Part shown: in pieces, positions 17,408 to 27,647 of the stretch
How the letters are laid out: every line of letters begins with the position of its first letter
How positions within the stretch are numbered: the first letter of the stretch is position 1
Assembly: GCA_945860375.1 (NCBI GenBank)
Contig: CAMAQR010000008.1
Span: forward strand, 43,424-107,423
Direction: 5' to 3'
Origin: Pseudorhodobacter antarcticus
Lineage (GTDB): Bacteria > Pseudomonadota > Alphaproteobacteria > Rhodobacterales > Rhodobacteraceae
DNA length: 64,000 nucleotides
Position numbers and translations under genes: made by a program
The notes under the pieces: generated by a model
Seen by the model: the letters and a program-made list of their open reading frames with translations, nothing else
What the model was told of the DNA's origin: nothing
Database searches by the model: none

Positions 17408-17865
17408 AGCGCCTGCACCGCCGCCAGCACGGCATCGGCATGGCCTTTGACGGAAACCTTGTTCCAGACCTGCGCCACCACGCCCGCGCCGTCGATCAGG
17501 ACAGTGGTGCGTTCAATCCCCATGTAGGTTTTGCCGTACATGCTTTTCTCCAGCCACACGCCGTAATCTTCGCAGGTCTGCCCGGCCTCATCCGAGGCCA
17601 GTACAATCCCCAACCCGTGCTTTTTGCAAAACTTGTCATGGGCTTTGACACTGTCCTTGGAAATTCCGATCACGGTGCAATTTGCAGCGGTGAAATCCGC
17701 CAGCCGCGCGGTGAAATCCTGCGCCTCAATCGTGCAGCCCGGAGTGTCGTCTTTGGGGTAGAAATACAGCACCACCTTGCCGGGGCGCAGGTCGGACAGC
17801 GTGACCGTGCCACCACCATCGCGGGGCAATGTGAAATCGGGGGCAGTCTGTGCGGCGGTGATCAT
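17404..17865 (-). CDS. bcp: peroxiredoxin, BCP/PrxQ type
   Basis: A thiol peroxidase that reduces H2O2 and organic hydroperoxides in the cytoplasm. It has 153 residues. The peroxidatic cysteine is C44 in D-T-P-G-C-T-I-E. The resolving cysteine usually five residues later is absent (Q49), so resolution must use another cysteine (in K-F-C-K-K or Q-T-C-E-D) or an outside thiol. AAGGAG about 7 nt upstream fixes the start at 17865; the frame is open further upstream without a ribosome site. It is the first gene of an operon with the DUF455 gene and divergent from the AsmA-like gene. Confidence 0.93.
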   Translation of the reverse strand: MITAAQTAPDFTLPRDGGGTVTLSDLRPGKVVLYFYPKDDTPGCTIEAQDFTARLADFTAANCTVIGISKDSVKAHDKFCKKHGLGIVLASDEAGQTCEDYGVWLEKSMYGKTYMGIERTTVLIDGAGVVAQVWNKVSVKGHADAVLAAVQAL

Positions 17866-17982
17866 GGGCGGCTCCTTGCTTTTGAGTAGATCAACCCTTT
17901 GCGATCTAGTTGCCTTCGGTCCAAGATAAAGGCAAGCCCGCAAAGTCGGGTCAATTCAGGCAAATTGGGGAAGCAGACGGCG

Positions 17983-20900
17983 ATGACAGCGGGGGCGCAG
18001 ATCACAGACAGCGCAGACGCAACCCCCGTTGCTCCCCCTGCGCCTAAGCCCAAACCAAAGCGCCATCGCACGGGTCTTGGCGCGCGGCTGTTTTTGCTGT
18101 TGCTGGCGATGGGGCTGGCTTTTGCGGCCCTTGGGCTTTCGGGCAAACCGATTGGCCTGCCGCTTTGGGCTGTGGTGGAAATCGAGGAACGTCTGAACCG
18201 CAATTTGGGCCGCGCTTTGCCCGAAGGCGCACTGGCCATCGGCGCGATGGAGATCACGGTTGACAGCGATTGGGTGCCGCGCCTGCGCCTGCAGGACATT
18301 CGCTTGCTGAAACAGGGCGGACAGGCCTTGGTGACGCTGCCTGATCTGAGGCTGTCGCTGGACCCACAGGCGTTGCTGCGGGGGCAGGTGCGGGCGCGCA
18401 GTCTGCGGCTGATCGGTGCCAAGCTGACCATCTTGCGCGATCGTGAGGGGCGGTTTGATCTGTCTCTGGGAGCGGGGCGGTTGCAGCCGCCGATCACCAG
18501 CTTTGCGCAGCTTTTTGATGCGGCGGATGCGTTTTTCGCCAGCCCCATCGCCGCCAGCCTGCAAACCGTTGAAGCTGAGGCGCTGTCGATCACGCTGAAC
18601 GACCAACGTGCGGGGCGGGTTTGGGAGGTGGGTGATGGCCGTTTGACCTTGGAAAACCGTCCGACGGAACTTGCGGCCGAGTTGGGACTGTCGTTGGTTG
18701 GGGGGGGTGCTGCTCCTGCGCGGGCGGTGTTCAGCATCGTCTCGGAAAAAGGGGCAAAGGCCGCGCGGGTGACGGCGCAGGTGGTGGGTGTGGCGGCACA
18801 GGACATTGCGTCGCAAGCGGCCCCGCTGGCCTTTGCCGGGATCGTCACCGCACCAATCTCGGGCCGCATTGCCTCTACGCTGGACGAGAATGGCATCGCG
18901 GCGATGGAGGCGCAGCTGGAGTTTGGTGCAGGCGCGCTGCAGCCGCTGCCAGAGGCGCAGCCCATCGCCTTTGACCGCGCCACATTGTCGCTGCGCTATG
19001 ATCCCACTGAAGGCCGCATCAACCTGACCGCGCTGTCAGTCGAAAGCCCATCGCTGCGGGTGAAGGCCACTGGCCATTCCTATCTGACCCGCGCCGATGG
19101 GTCGGCCATTCTGGGTGGGCTGGCCACCGAACTGCCCGCAGCCTTCCTGACCCAGTTGCAGTTCAGTCAGGTGATGGTGGACCCTGAAGGATTGTTTCAG
19201 GAACCTGTCACCTTTTCGTCCGGTGCTCTTGATCTGCGCCTGAGGCTGGAGCCATTCTCGATTGAGGTCGGGCAGTTGGCCTTGGCCGAAGACAAGCGCC
19301 GCTTGACCGCGCGCGGCACCATCAGCGCCGATGCGCGGGGCTGGAAGGCCGCAGTTGATCTGGGCTTGAACGAGATTGCGCATGACCGGTTGCTGGCGCT
19401 GTGGCCGGTGACATTGCTGCCCAACACCCGCGGCTGGGTGGGGCGCAACGTGTTGAAAGGCGCGATGTTCGATGTGCAGGCCGCGCTGCGGATTGAACCC
19501 GGAGCCGAGCCGCGCCTGCATCTGGGCTATAGCTTTGCGGATGCCGATGTGCGGTTTTTGACCACCTTGCCGCCAATCAACGCCGCCTTCGGTTATGCCA
19601 CCGTAGACGGGCAGGCCTATACGATGGTGATGTCGCGCGGCACTGTGAGCGCTCCGCAGGGCGGTCAGGTTGACGTCGCAGGATCGGTGTTCAAAGTGCC
19701 CGACGTCAGCGCCAAGCCTGCGATGGCCGAGATCACCCTTTCCACCAACAGCAGCCTGACTGCGGCTTTGTCATTGCTTGATCTGCCGCCGTTCAACTTC
19801 ATGACCAAGGCAGAACGGCCGGTGGCTTTGGGCGAGGGCACCGCACGGATCATGACGACGCTGCGCATGCCGCTGCAAAAGAAGATTGCGTTGAAGGATG
19901 TGCATTATGATGTGACGGGTACGGTTGCCAATTTCCGCTCTGATCTGTTGGTGCCGGGCCGACTGATCGCCGCCGAAGCGCTGCGCGTGGCCGCCACGCC
20001 CGACGGGTTGACCATCGCCGGGCCGGGCCAGATTGGCGCGGTGCCGTTTGATGTGACCTATGCCCAAAGCTTTCATCCCGACAAACGCGGGCAGGCACGG
20101 ATCGAAGGCTCTGTGACCCTCAGCCAAGCCATTGCCGAGGAATTCGGGCTGGGCCTGCCTGCAGGCATGGTCAGCGGGCAGGGGCAGGGCGAGGTTGAGA
20201 TTGACCTGATCAAGGGCAGTCCGGGACGGCTGCGGCTGGTGTCCGATCTGAACCAGATCGGGCTGACCATCCCCGAGCTTGGCTGGAGCAAACCTGCTGC
20301 CAGCCGGGGGCGGCTGGAGGCCGTTGTGCAACTGGGCCAACCGCCGCGCGTGGAAAGTCTGACGTTGAGTGCAAACGGGCTCAAGGCCAGCGGGTCTGTG
20401 ACGCTGCGCAAGGGCGGGGGTCTGGACGTGGCACGGTTTGACAGGGTGGAGTTGGGCGACTGGCTGAACGCACCCGTTGAATTGCGCGGACGGGGCGCTG
20501 GCACGCCGGTGGGTCTGGCGCTGCTGGGCGGTTTTGTCGATTTGCGCCGGATGCCGCAGGCCTCGGACCGCAAATCCACGGGCAGCGGTGGCGGTCCGCT
20601 GGAACTTCGGCTGGACCGGCTGCAGGTGTCGCAAAGCATCAGTTTCACCAATTTTCGCGGCGATTTTACCTCGGCGGGCGGGCTGAGTGGCAGCTTCACA
20701 TCCGCCATCAATGGCATCGGCGCGGTGAAAGGCACCGTGGTGCCTGCGCGGTATGGCAGCGCGATCCGGTTGCAAAGCAATGACGCGGGGCAGACGCTGA
20801 CGGCGGCGAAAATCTTTGCCTCGGCCCGGGGTGGGTCGCTGGATATGCAACTGACCCCGGGCGCGACGCCCGGTCACTACGATGGCTCAGCCCGTATCCG

Positions 20901-21339
20901 CAACGTGCGGGTGCGCAACGCGTCGGTGCTGACCGAACTGCTGAATGCGATTTCGGTGGTGGGTCTGCTGGAGCAGATGATGGATCAGGGGCTGGTGTTT
21001 AATGAAGCGGATGGCGAGTTTCTGCTGACCCCTGACGCGGTCGAAGTGCGGCGTGGATCGGCGATTGGCGCGTCCTTGGGGGTTTCCATGGCCGGAGTTT
21101 ATCAAAGCGGGTCGGGGCGGTTGGCGATGCAAGGCGTGGTGTCGCCGATCTATTTGCTGAACGGCATCGGCGCGATGTTCACGCGGCGCGGCGAGGGTGT
21201 ATTCGGCTTCAACTACTCGCTGCGTGGGACAGCTGATGACCCCAAGATCGACGTCAACCCGTTGTCGATCCTGACCCCCGGCATGTTCCGCGAGATTTTC
21301 CGGGCCGCGCCCCCGATATTGCAAGGAAACGGTGGATGA
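17983..21339 (+). CDS. large AsmA/YhdP-like envelope protein
   Basis: A 1118-residue protein with a Pro/Lys-rich N-terminus, one membrane anchor (about 28-50) and a very long periplasmic body, matching the YhdP/TamB/AsmA class of bridge-like proteins thought to move phospholipids between the membranes. Strand-rich repeats dominate; the last 250 residues resemble the AsmA_2 C-terminal domain ([14 protein letters not shown] near the end). The ATG at 17983 opens a protein starting M-T-A-G-A-Q; its ribosome site is weak. It overlaps queA by 4 bp. Envelope transport is inferred from the family. Confidence 0.85.
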   Translation: MTAGAQITDSADATPVAPPAPKPKPKRHRTGLGARLFLLLLAMGLAFAALGLSGKPIGLPLWAVVEIEERLNRNLGRALPEGALAIGAMEITVDSDWVPRLRLQDIRLLKQGGQALVTLPDLRLSLDPQALLRGQVRARSLRLIGAKLTILRDREGRFDLSLGAGRLQPPITSFAQLFDAADAFFASPIAASLQTVEAEALSITLNDQRAGRVWEVGDGRLTLENRPTELAAELGLSLVGGGAAPARAVFSIVSEKGAKAARVTAQVVGVAAQDIASQAAPLAFAGIVTAPISGRIASTLDENGIAAMEAQLEFGAGALQPLPEAQPIAFDRATLSLRYDPTEGRINLTALSVESPSLRVKATGHSYLTRADGSAILGGLATELPAAFLTQLQFSQVMVDPEGLFQEPVTFSSGALDLRLRLEPFSIEVGQLALAEDKRRLTARGTISADARGWKAAVDLGLNEIAHDRLLALWPVTLLPNTRGWVGRNVLKGAMFDVQAALRIEPGAEPRLHLGYSFADADVRFLTTLPPINAAFGYATVDGQAYTMVMSRGTVSAPQGGQVDVAGSVFKVPDVSAKPAMAEITLSTNSSLTAALSLLDLPPFNFMTKAERPVALGEGTARIMTTLRMPLQKKIALKDVHYDVTGTVANFRSDLLVPGRLIAAEALRVAATPDGLTIAGPGQIGAVPFDVTYAQSFHPDKRGQARIEGSVTLSQAIAEEFGLGLPAGMVSGQGQGEVEIDLIKGSPGRLRLVSDLNQIGLTIPELGWSKPAASRGRLEAVVQLGQPPRVESLTLSANGLKASGSVTLRKGGGLDVARFDRVELGDWLNAPVELRGRGAGTPVGLALLGGFVDLRRMPQASDRKSTGSGGGPLELRLDRLQVSQSISFTNFRGDFTSAGGLSGSFTSAINGIGAVKGTVVPARYGSAIRLQSNDAGQTLTAAKIFASARGGSLDMQLTPGATPGHYDGSARIRNVRVRNASVLTELLNAISVVGLLEQMMDQGLVFNEADGEFLLTPDAVEVRRGSAIGASLGVSMAGVYQSGSGRLAMQGVVSPIYLLNGIGAMFTRRGEGVFGFNYSLRGTADDPKIDVNPLSILTPGMFREIFRAAPPILQGNGG

Positions 21340-22370
21340 AGCTTTCGGATTTCGATTTTGACTTGCCCGAGGCTTTGATTGCCACGCGCCCCGCCAAGCC
21401 CCGGTCCTCGGCACGGTTGCTGCTGGCCGAAGGGGGGGGCATCCGTGACCGGCATGTGTCTGATCTGGTGGAGATATTCCGCCCCGGAGATCGGCTGGTC
21501 CTGAACAACACCCGCGTCATTCCCGCGCGTCTGTTCGGGACGCGGGCGCGGTTGGACGCAGTGGCCAAGGTGGAAATCACTTTGCTGGAGCCGCAGGCGG
21601 CAGGCTGGCGCGCACTGGCGAAACCCCTGCGCAAGGTGCGGGTGGGCGAGGTGATCCGCTTTTCCGATCAGCTTTCGGCAACGGTCGCGGCCAAGACGGA
21701 AACCGACCTGACGCTGACCTTCAATCTGACCGGCGATGATTTTGACGCCGCCCTGACCGCCGCCGGGGCGATGCCCTTGCCGCCCTATATCGCCGCGCTG
21801 CGCCCGGCGGATGAACAGGACAAGGCCGATTATCAGACCGTCTTTGCCCGTCATGCCGGAGCCGTTGCCGCCCCCACCGCCAGCCTGCATTTTGACACGG
21901 ACCTGCTGGCCGCGCTGGCCGCCAAGGGCGTAGAGTTCACCGAAGTCACCTTGCATGTCGGCGCGGGCACCTTCCTGCCGGTCAAGGTGGAAGATGTGAC
22001 CACTCACAAGATGCACGCCGAATGGGGTCGGGTGACGGCGCAGGCGGCTGCCGAGATCAACGCCACAAGGGCGGCAGGCGGACGGGTGATCCCTGTCGGT
22101 ACGACGGCATTGCGGTTGATCGAGTCGGCTGCCGCGTCGGGGCGGGTGCAGGAATGGACAGGCACCACCGACATCTTCATCTATCCCGGCTACAAATTCC
22201 GCATCACCGATGCCTTGATGACCAACTTCCACCTGCCGAAATCCACCCTGCTGATGTTGGTCGCGGCCCTGATGGGCAAAGAGCGGATGGATGCAGTTTA
22301 CGCCCATGCCATCGCGCAGGGGTATCGGTTCTTTTCTTATGGTGATGCGTCTTTGCTGATCCCCGACTGA
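21336..22370 (+). CDS. queA: S-adenosylmethionine:tRNA ribosyltransferase-isomerase
   Basis: Transfers the ribosyl part of SAM to 7-aminomethyl-7-deazaguanine in tRNA to make epoxyqueuosine. The 344-residue length is normal. Recognisable blocks are the N-terminal [27 protein letters not shown], the H-V-G-A-G-T-F block and N-F-H-L-P-K-S-T-L near the end. The ATG overlaps the TGA of the AsmA-like gene (ATGA), implying coupled translation. There is no functional link between those two beyond the operon. Confidence 0.97.
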   Translation: MKLSDFDFDLPEALIATRPAKPRSSARLLLAEGGGIRDRHVSDLVEIFRPGDRLVLNNTRVIPARLFGTRARLDAVAKVEITLLEPQAAGWRALAKPLRKVRVGEVIRFSDQLSATVAAKTETDLTLTFNLTGDDFDAALTAAGAMPLPPYIAALRPADEQDKADYQTVFARHAGAVAAPTASLHFDTDLLAALAAKGVEFTEVTLHVGAGTFLPVKVEDVTTHKMHAEWGRVTAQAAAEINATRAAGGRVIPVGTTALRLIESAAASGRVQEWTGTTDIFIYPGYKFRITDALMTNFHLPKSTLLMLVAALMGKERMDAVYAHAIAQGYRFFSYGDASLLIPD

Positions 22371-22442
22371 CGCCAAACGTCGCAAATATGATCCGCGCGG
22401 ATCGCCCATCATGCTACCCCATCCCAAACCGGAGCTGTCGTC

Positions 22443-23669
22443 ATGATCAAAGTTCTCGCCCAATCCTGGCCCCTGCTGCTTGGCGTCATGCTGCTGATGG
22501 TGGGCAATGGGGTGCAGGGGTCACTTCTGGGCATTCGCGGCGCTTATGAACAATTCAGCACTTTCGAGCTTTCGATCGTGATGTCGGCCTATTTTCTGGG
22601 TTTTCTGGGCGGGTCGCGGATGGCGCCCGAGATGATCCGCCGCGTCGGTCATGTCCGCGTGTTTTCGGCACTCGGGTCGATGATTTCGGCGGTGCTGATC
22701 CTATATCCTTTGCTTTTGGATTGGCAGGCTTGGGCTTTGATGCGGGTGCTGATCGGGTTTTGTTTTTCGGGCGTCTATGTCACTGCGGAAAGCTGGCTGA
22801 ACAACACCGCCACCAATGAAACACGCGGTCAGGCGCTGTCGGCCTATATGATCGTGCAGATGTTGGGGATCATCGCCAGCCAAGGCTTGCTGTCTTTGGG
22901 CGACCCCTACGGCTATGAATTGTTCATCATTCCGTCGGTGCTGGTGTCGCTGGCCTTCATGCCGATCCTTCTGGCCGCCACGCCCGCGCCCACGTTTGAC
23001 AGCATCAAGGCCATGAGCTTTCGCCAACTGTTCCGCATTTCGCCACTGGGTTGCGCGGGGATGCTGCTGACCGGGGGTGCGTTTTCGGCGATGTTCGGGA
23101 TGGCCTCGGTGTACGGTGCGATGAGTGCGATGACCATCGGGCAGATCGCGGCCTTTGTGGCGGCGATGTATGTGGGCGGTTTGCTGCTGCAGTACCCGAT
23201 CGGCTGGGTGTCGGACCGCATCGACCGCCGCGTGTTGATCCTGTGGATGTCTGCGGCAGGGGCTTTGGTGATGGCGGTGGCGGCGGTGCTGCCGCTGCCG
23301 TTCTATTTTGAACTGCTGGTGGCTGCGTTGCTGGGTGGCATCATCAACCCGTTGTATTCGCTGCTGATTGCCCACACCAACGACTATCTGAGCAAAGAGG
23401 AAATGCCCGCAGCCTCGGCCGGGTTGATTTTTCTGAACGGATTTGGCGCGATCTTTGGTCCTTTGGTGGCGGGTTGGTTGATGCAGCAGATGGGGGCGAA
23501 GGGCTACTTCGTGATCATCGGGCTGTTTTTTGCGGGCCTTGCTGCATATGCCGCTTACCGCATGACCCGCCGCGCCGCACCTGCAATGACCGGAACCTAT
23601 GCGGGCCTGACGCCGACAGCCTCGTCCTTGGCAGTGGGTGCCGTGCTGGAAGGCGAGTCGCGCCGCTGA
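22443..23669 (+). CDS. MFS transporter (YcaD/CynX-like)
   Basis: A 408-residue carrier with 12 predicted membrane helices. The loop after helix 2 is short (G-S-R-M-A-P-E-M-I-R-R-V-G-H), and the mid-protein W-V-S-D-R-I-D-R-R matches the major-facilitator loop motif. The sequence from the start (L-L-M-V-G-N-G-V-Q-G-S-L-L-G-I-R-G) resembles the YcaD-type uncharacterised subfamily. GGAG lies about 9 nt before the ATG. The substrate is unknown. It follows queA by 72 bp and precedes the DUF924 gene by 51 bp on the same strand. Confidence 0.9.
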   Translation: MIKVLAQSWPLLLGVMLLMVGNGVQGSLLGIRGAYEQFSTFELSIVMSAYFLGFLGGSRMAPEMIRRVGHVRVFSALGSMISAVLILYPLLLDWQAWALMRVLIGFCFSGVYVTAESWLNNTATNETRGQALSAYMIVQMLGIIASQGLLSLGDPYGYELFIIPSVLVSLAFMPILLAATPAPTFDSIKAMSFRQLFRISPLGCAGMLLTGGAFSAMFGMASVYGAMSAMTIGQIAAFVAAMYVGGLLLQYPIGWVSDRIDRRVLILWMSAAGALVMAVAAVLPLPFYFELLVAALLGGIINPLYSLLIAHTNDYLSKEEMPAASAGLIFLNGFGAIFGPLVAGWLMQQMGAKGYFVIIGLFFAGLAAYAAYRMTRRAAPAMTGTYAGLTPTASSLAVGAVLEGESRR

Positions 23670-23720
23670 CTTGCGACGGGGGGCTGAACCTGTCAGCTTG
23701 GCGCAAAGCGAGGTGTTCTC

Positions 23721-24308
23721 ATGGCTGATCCGATTGAAGTGCTGGATTTCTGGCTGGGCGAAGTAGGTCTCGAAGGTTGGTATGCGGGCGACCCGGCTTT
23801 GGACGCTGTTTGCGCCGATCGTTTTGGGGACGTGTGGGTGGCGGCCTCCGAGGGCGGGTTGGAGCATTGGGTCGAGGGCACCGTCGGCACTTTGGCTTAT
23901 CTGATCATCTGCGATCAGTTGGCGCGCAACATTCATCGCGGTTCTGCGCTCGCCTTTGCCACCGATGCGCGGGCGCGAGAAGCGGCGAAACTGGCAGTCG
24001 CGCAAGGCTGGGACATGAACGCCCCCGAACCGGAACGTCAGTTTTTCTACATGCCGTTCGAGCATTCCGAAGCCTTGGAAGATCAGGACCGTGCCGTGGC
24101 TTTGTTGACAGAGCGGTTGTCCTCTGATCCCGAGATGGCCCTGCACGCCCGCGCCCACCGCGAAATCATCAGCCGTTTTGGCCGTTTTCCATTTCGCAAT
24201 CCGGCCTTGGGGCGGGAAAGCACTCCAGAAGAGGCCGCATTCATGGCCGACGGCGGTTATGGCGCCATCGTCACTGCGCTGAAGTCCAGCCATGCGCCCA
24301 CTGCATAG
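23721..24308 (+). CDS. DUF924 family protein
   Basis: A 195-residue soluble, largely helical protein. It has the DUF924 hallmarks: an N-terminal V-L-D-F-W-L-G, L-I-I-C-D-Q-L-A-R-N-I-H-R-G near residue 60, F-Y-M-P-F-E-H-S-E near 108, and the C-terminal I-S-R-F-G-R-F-P-F-R-N. The family has a TPR-like helical fold and no established role. GCGAGGTG precedes the ATG. Cotranscription with the upstream MFS gene is possible. Confidence 0.9.
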   Translation: MADPIEVLDFWLGEVGLEGWYAGDPALDAVCADRFGDVWVAASEGGLEHWVEGTVGTLAYLIICDQLARNIHRGSALAFATDARAREAAKLAVAQGWDMNAPEPERQFFYMPFEHSEALEDQDRAVALLTERLSSDPEMALHARAHREIISRFGRFPFRNPALGRESTPEEAAFMADGGYGAIVTALKSSHAPTA

Positions 24309-24383
24309 GCCTGCGGCATTGCCAATGTTGCTTGGATTTTGAAAATAGTTTAATGGCAAACTACTTTTTCTGAGGAGGGAAAG

Positions 24384-25778
24384 ATGGCTGTCCAAACATT
24401 TGACGTGATCGTGATCGGGGCGGGTCCTGGGGGCTATGTGGCGGCCATTCGGGCCAGCCAGTTGGGCCAGAAGGTCGCGATCATTGAACGCGAAAATCTG
24501 GGCGGTATCTGCCTGAACTGGGGCTGCATTCCGACAAAGGCGCTGCTGCGCAGTGCCGAAGTTTTCCACCTGATGCACCGCGCCAAGGAATTTGGCCTGT
24601 CAGTGACGGGCGCTGCCTTTGATCTCGACGCGGTCGTGGCGCGGTCGCGCGGGGTGGCCAAGCAGTTGTCGGGCGGCATTGGTCACCTGATGAAAAAGCA
24701 CAAAGTGACCGTGTTCATGGGTGCGGCCACGCTGCCCGCCAAGGGCAAAGTGACGGTGAAAACTGATAAAGGTGTTGAAGAATTGACCGCCAAGTCGATC
24801 ATTCTGGCGACCGGAGCGCGGGCACGCGAGTTGCCGGGGCTGGAAGCAGATGGCGATCGGGTCTGGACCTACCGCCACGCCTTGCAGCCCAAACGGATGC
24901 CGAAAAAGCTGCTGGTCATAGGCTCGGGTGCCATCGGCATCGAGTTTGCCAGCTTCTTCAACACTTTGGGTGCAGATACCACGGTGGTTGAGGTGATGGA
25001 CCGCGTGCTTCCGGTCGAGGACGCCGAAGTGTCGGCCTTTGCCAAGAAAGCCTTCGTCAAGCAGGGCATGAAGATCCTTGAGAAGACCACGGTCAAGAAA
25101 CTCGACCGTTCCGCGGCCAAGGTTGTGGCGCATCTGGAGGATGCCAAAGGCACCACCACGATGGAGTTTGACACCGTGATTTCCGCCGTTGGTATCGTTG
25201 GCAACATCGAGGATCTGGGGCTGGAAGCTTTGGGCGTGAAGATCGACCGCACCCATGTGGTGACGGATGAATTCTGTCGCACCGGGGTTGAGGGGCTGTA
25301 TGCCATTGGCGACATCGCGGGCGCACCGTGGTTGGCGCATAAGGCCAGCCATGAGGGCGTGATGGTGGCCGAACTGATCGCGGGCGGGCACCCGCATCCG
25401 ATCAAGCCCGGCTCGATTGCTGGCTGCACCTATTGCCACCCGCAAGTGGCGTCGGTGGGCATGACCGAGGCCAAGGCGAAAGAGGCCGGGTTTGACGTGA
25501 AAGTCGGGCGTTTCCCTTTCATCGGCAACGGCAAGGCAATTGCGCTGGGTGAGGCCGAGGGTTTCATCAAGACCATCTTCGACGCCAAAACCGGCGAGTT
25601 GCTGGGCGCGCATATGATCGGGGCGGAAGTCACCGAGCTGATCCAAGGCTATGTGATCGGTCGCGCGTTGGAAACCACCGAGGAAGACCTGATCAACACC
25701 GTCTTCCCGCATCCGACCCTGTCCGAGATGATGCACGAGTCGGTGCTGGATGCCTACGGTCGCGCGCTGCACATCTGA
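24384..25778 (+). CDS. lpdA: dihydrolipoyl dehydrogenase
   Basis: The FAD flavoprotein (E3) that reoxidises dihydrolipoamide in 2-oxoacid dehydrogenase complexes or the glycine cleavage system. The 464-residue protein has the FAD-binding G-A-G-P-G-G-Y, the redox-active disulfide G-G-I-C-L-N-W-G-C, an NAD-binding G-S-G-A-I-G-I-E, and the C-terminal active-site F-P-H-P-T-L-S-E. AGGAGGGA gives a strong ribosome site. No E1 or E2 genes are adjacent, so the complex it serves cannot be told from this context. A small hairpin follows. Confidence 0.97.
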   Translation: MAVQTFDVIVIGAGPGGYVAAIRASQLGQKVAIIERENLGGICLNWGCIPTKALLRSAEVFHLMHRAKEFGLSVTGAAFDLDAVVARSRGVAKQLSGGIGHLMKKHKVTVFMGAATLPAKGKVTVKTDKGVEELTAKSIILATGARARELPGLEADGDRVWTYRHALQPKRMPKKLLVIGSGAIGIEFASFFNTLGADTTVVEVMDRVLPVEDAEVSAFAKKAFVKQGMKILEKTTVKKLDRSAAKVVAHLEDAKGTTTMEFDTVISAVGIVGNIEDLGLEALGVKIDRTHVVTDEFCRTGVEGLYAIGDIAGAPWLAHKASHEGVMVAELIAGGHPHPIKPGSIAGCTYCHPQVASVGMTEAKAKEAGFDVKVGRFPFIGNGKAIALGEAEGFIKTIFDAKTGELLGAHMIGAEVTELIQGYVIGRALETTEEDLINTVFPHPTLSEMMHESVLDAYGRALHI

Positions 25779-25786
25779 TAAGCGCC

Positions 25787-25807
25787 GCCTTGCGACACAA
25801 GGCTTTG
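25787..25807 (+). terminator. Weak terminator-like hairpin after lpdA
   Basis: GCCTTG (25787-25792) and CAAGGC (25798-25803) form a 6-bp stem with loop CGACA, followed by TTTGT. It starts 9 nt after the lpdA stop. The remaining 200 bp before the next gene show no other convincing signal. Confidence 0.45.
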
Positions 25808-26015
25808 TCGGGCTGCCACACCAAGATTGTACGAAAGGGCGACGGCGCAGGCTGTCGTCCTGCACCTTCTTTGCCCATAAACGACGATCTCACTGCCTTG
25901 ATGGAGGCCGCAACCCGATGGTTACAGTTTCAAAAGCTGGACCATCTTGAGAAAGCCTGCCAGATCGTGGTGATGGTTCTGGCGGGGCTTCCGTCCAATG
26001 CCGAAAGGACGACCG

Positions 26016-27176
26016 ATGCGGGCCGCTTTGACAGTTCTGGCGTTATGGGCGGCGGGCCTTGGGGCTGCGGCGCAGTTTGGCAAAATTTCCGTTCTCTATC
26101 AAACGCTTCAAACCACTTACGCCGACCATGCAGGTGTCGGCATCGGGTTGATGGTGTCGATTGTCGGCATGGTGGGGCTGGTGTTTGGCACCACCGCAGG
26201 GCTGTTGGTGGCCCGGATCGGGCCGCGTCGCTCGATCCTTGTGGCGCTGGCCTTGGGAGCCGCCGTCAGTGTGGTGCAGTCTGTTTTCCCAAGCTATCCG
26301 GTGATGATGCTGACCCGGGTGTTGGAGGGCGCGTCGCATCTGGCGATTGTGGTGGTGGGGCCAACGGCGATTGCCGGGGTGACGCCTGCGCGGCATCAGG
26401 GTTTGGCGATGACCTTGTGGTCGTCGTTCTTTGGCGTGACTTATGCGGCGCTTGCGTGGTTTGCGCCGGGGTTGATGGCAGATCATGGGCCGGGGGCGTT
26501 GTTCTGGGGCCACGCTGGGTGGATGCTGGCCTGTTTTGCCGTGCTTTGGGTGTTGATGCCGCGTGATCCTGTGCATCGCCTTGTTGGGGTGCAGAGCGGT
26601 CTTTTGGCGCAGCATTGGGCGATCTACGCCTCGCCCTTCCTTGCGGCTCCGGCGATGGGGTTTGTTTGTTATACGATGACTTACGTCGCGATCTTGACCC
26701 TGTTGCCGGGCATGGTGACGCCCGGATGGGGGCATTTCATTGGCATCGCCATGCCTTTGACGTCAATCATGGTGTCTTTGACCTTGGGCGTCTGGCTGTT
26801 GTCGCGCCTGCCTGCGTTCCGCTTGGTGCAGGCGGGATTTGGCGTGGCCTGTCTGGCGGCGATGGGCCTGTGGGCCGTCTGGGGGCAGGGCGCGGTTGAG
26901 GCGGCGTTCGCCCTGATGCTGGCGGGCGCTTTGGGCATCGTGCAGGGGGCGAGTTTCGCGGCCTTGGCGCAGATCAATCCTTTGGCCGAAGACCGCGCCC
27001 GCGCCGCCGGGGCGATTGCGCAATTGGGCAATCTGGGCACCACCAGCGGCACGCCGATGCTGGCGCTGATCTTGGCGCAGGCCGGGGTGGGCGGCCTGAC
27101 GCTGTTTCTGATCGGATTTTCTGCGCTTGGAATTGCGATCCATGCGCTGCAAGCGCGCCGTCGCCTTAACGGCTGA
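26016..27176 (+). CDS. MFS transporter
   Basis: A 386-residue carrier with 12 hydrophobic segments. The helix 2-3 loop reads A-R-I-G-P-R-R-S, a normal MFS motif, and S-F-A-A-L-A-Q-I-N-P lies in the second half. It resembles the CynX/NIMT cyanate/nitroimidazole branch, but the substrate is not deducible. AAAGGAC at 6 nt before the ATG at 26016 decides the start over an ATG 18 nt upstream that lacks a ribosome site. Its 3' end overlaps the convergent rhodanese gene by 11 bp. Confidence 0.88.
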   Translation: MRAALTVLALWAAGLGAAAQFGKISVLYQTLQTTYADHAGVGIGLMVSIVGMVGLVFGTTAGLLVARIGPRRSILVALALGAAVSVVQSVFPSYPVMMLTRVLEGASHLAIVVVGPTAIAGVTPARHQGLAMTLWSSFFGVTYAALAWFAPGLMADHGPGALFWGHAGWMLACFAVLWVLMPRDPVHRLVGVQSGLLAQHWAIYASPFLAAPAMGFVCYTMTYVAILTLLPGMVTPGWGHFIGIAMPLTSIMVSLTLGVWLLSRLPAFRLVQAGFGVACLAAMGLWAVWGQGAVEAAFALMLAGALGIVQGASFAALAQINPLAEDRARAAGAIAQLGNLGTTSGTPMLALILAQAGVGGLTLFLIGFSALGIAIHALQARRRLNG

Positions 27177-27474
27177 CAGGACCGCCTGCTGCGGCCCAAT
27201 CGCCAAAGCCGCCGATGTTGTGCGCGTCATACCCCAGTCTGACCAAGGCTTGGGTCGCCATTCCCGCGCGGCCGCCAACAGCGCAATAGACGGCGACAGG
27301 CTTGCCCTTGGCAATTTTCGCCTCGGCTTGCAGCGGCACCATCGACAACGGGATATGCAGCGCGCCTTTGGCTTTGCCAGAGGCGGCGATTTCAGCGGCT
27401 TCGCGCACGTCGATGACGATGATGTCACCCGCTGCGGCTTTTGCGATGGCGTCTTTGACGGTAAGTTTGGACAT
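27166..27474 (-). CDS. rhodanese-like domain protein
   Basis: A 102-residue single-domain rhodanese, cytoplasmic, which may carry persulfide sulfur. The catalytic cysteine is in Y-C-A-V-G-G-R-A-G; other family signs are I-V-I-D-V-R-E near residue 20 and the N-I-G-G-F-G-D-W-A-A-A-G-G-P ending. AAAGG precedes the ATG at 27474; earlier in-frame codons lack a ribosome site. Its start faces uvrA across a 170-bp divergent promoter region that holds a LexA box. The 3' ends overlap the MFS gene. Confidence 0.93.
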   Translation of the reverse strand: MSKLTVKDAIAKAAAGDIIVIDVREAAEIAASGKAKGALHIPLSMVPLQAEAKIAKGKPVAVYCAVGGRAGMATQALVRLGYDAHNIGGFGDWAAAGGPVSR

Positions 27475-27568
27475 TTTAGGGCCTTTCCTGATCGGGTTGA
27501 TGCCAATATATGCCAACTATGGAATATGTAAAGACCTTCATCACGATTTGATTTTCACAATGTGCAGC

Positions 27569-27583
27569 GTTCATCCTTCGTTC
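27569..27583. promoter_or_regulatory. LexA (SOS) box upstream of uvrA
   Basis: GTTC-ATCCTTC-GTTC matches the GTTC-N7-GTTC direct repeat bound by LexA in Rhodobacter and other alphaproteobacteria. It lies 64 bp before the uvrA start, within the promoter region shared with the rhodanese gene. Confidence 0.82.
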
Positions 27584-27647
27584 ACATTTTAGGGTTGGAG
27601 ACTCGATCAATCCGCCCTATCTATCCGAGTGTCGAGTGGGGTGAGTC

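Noticed and set aside
22701..24578. 625-codon open frame on the minus strand across an MFS gene, a DUF924 gene and the start of lpdA
   Set aside because: It spans three well-supported plus-strand genes and their gaps, and its product is Arg/His/Gln-rich low-complexity sequence.
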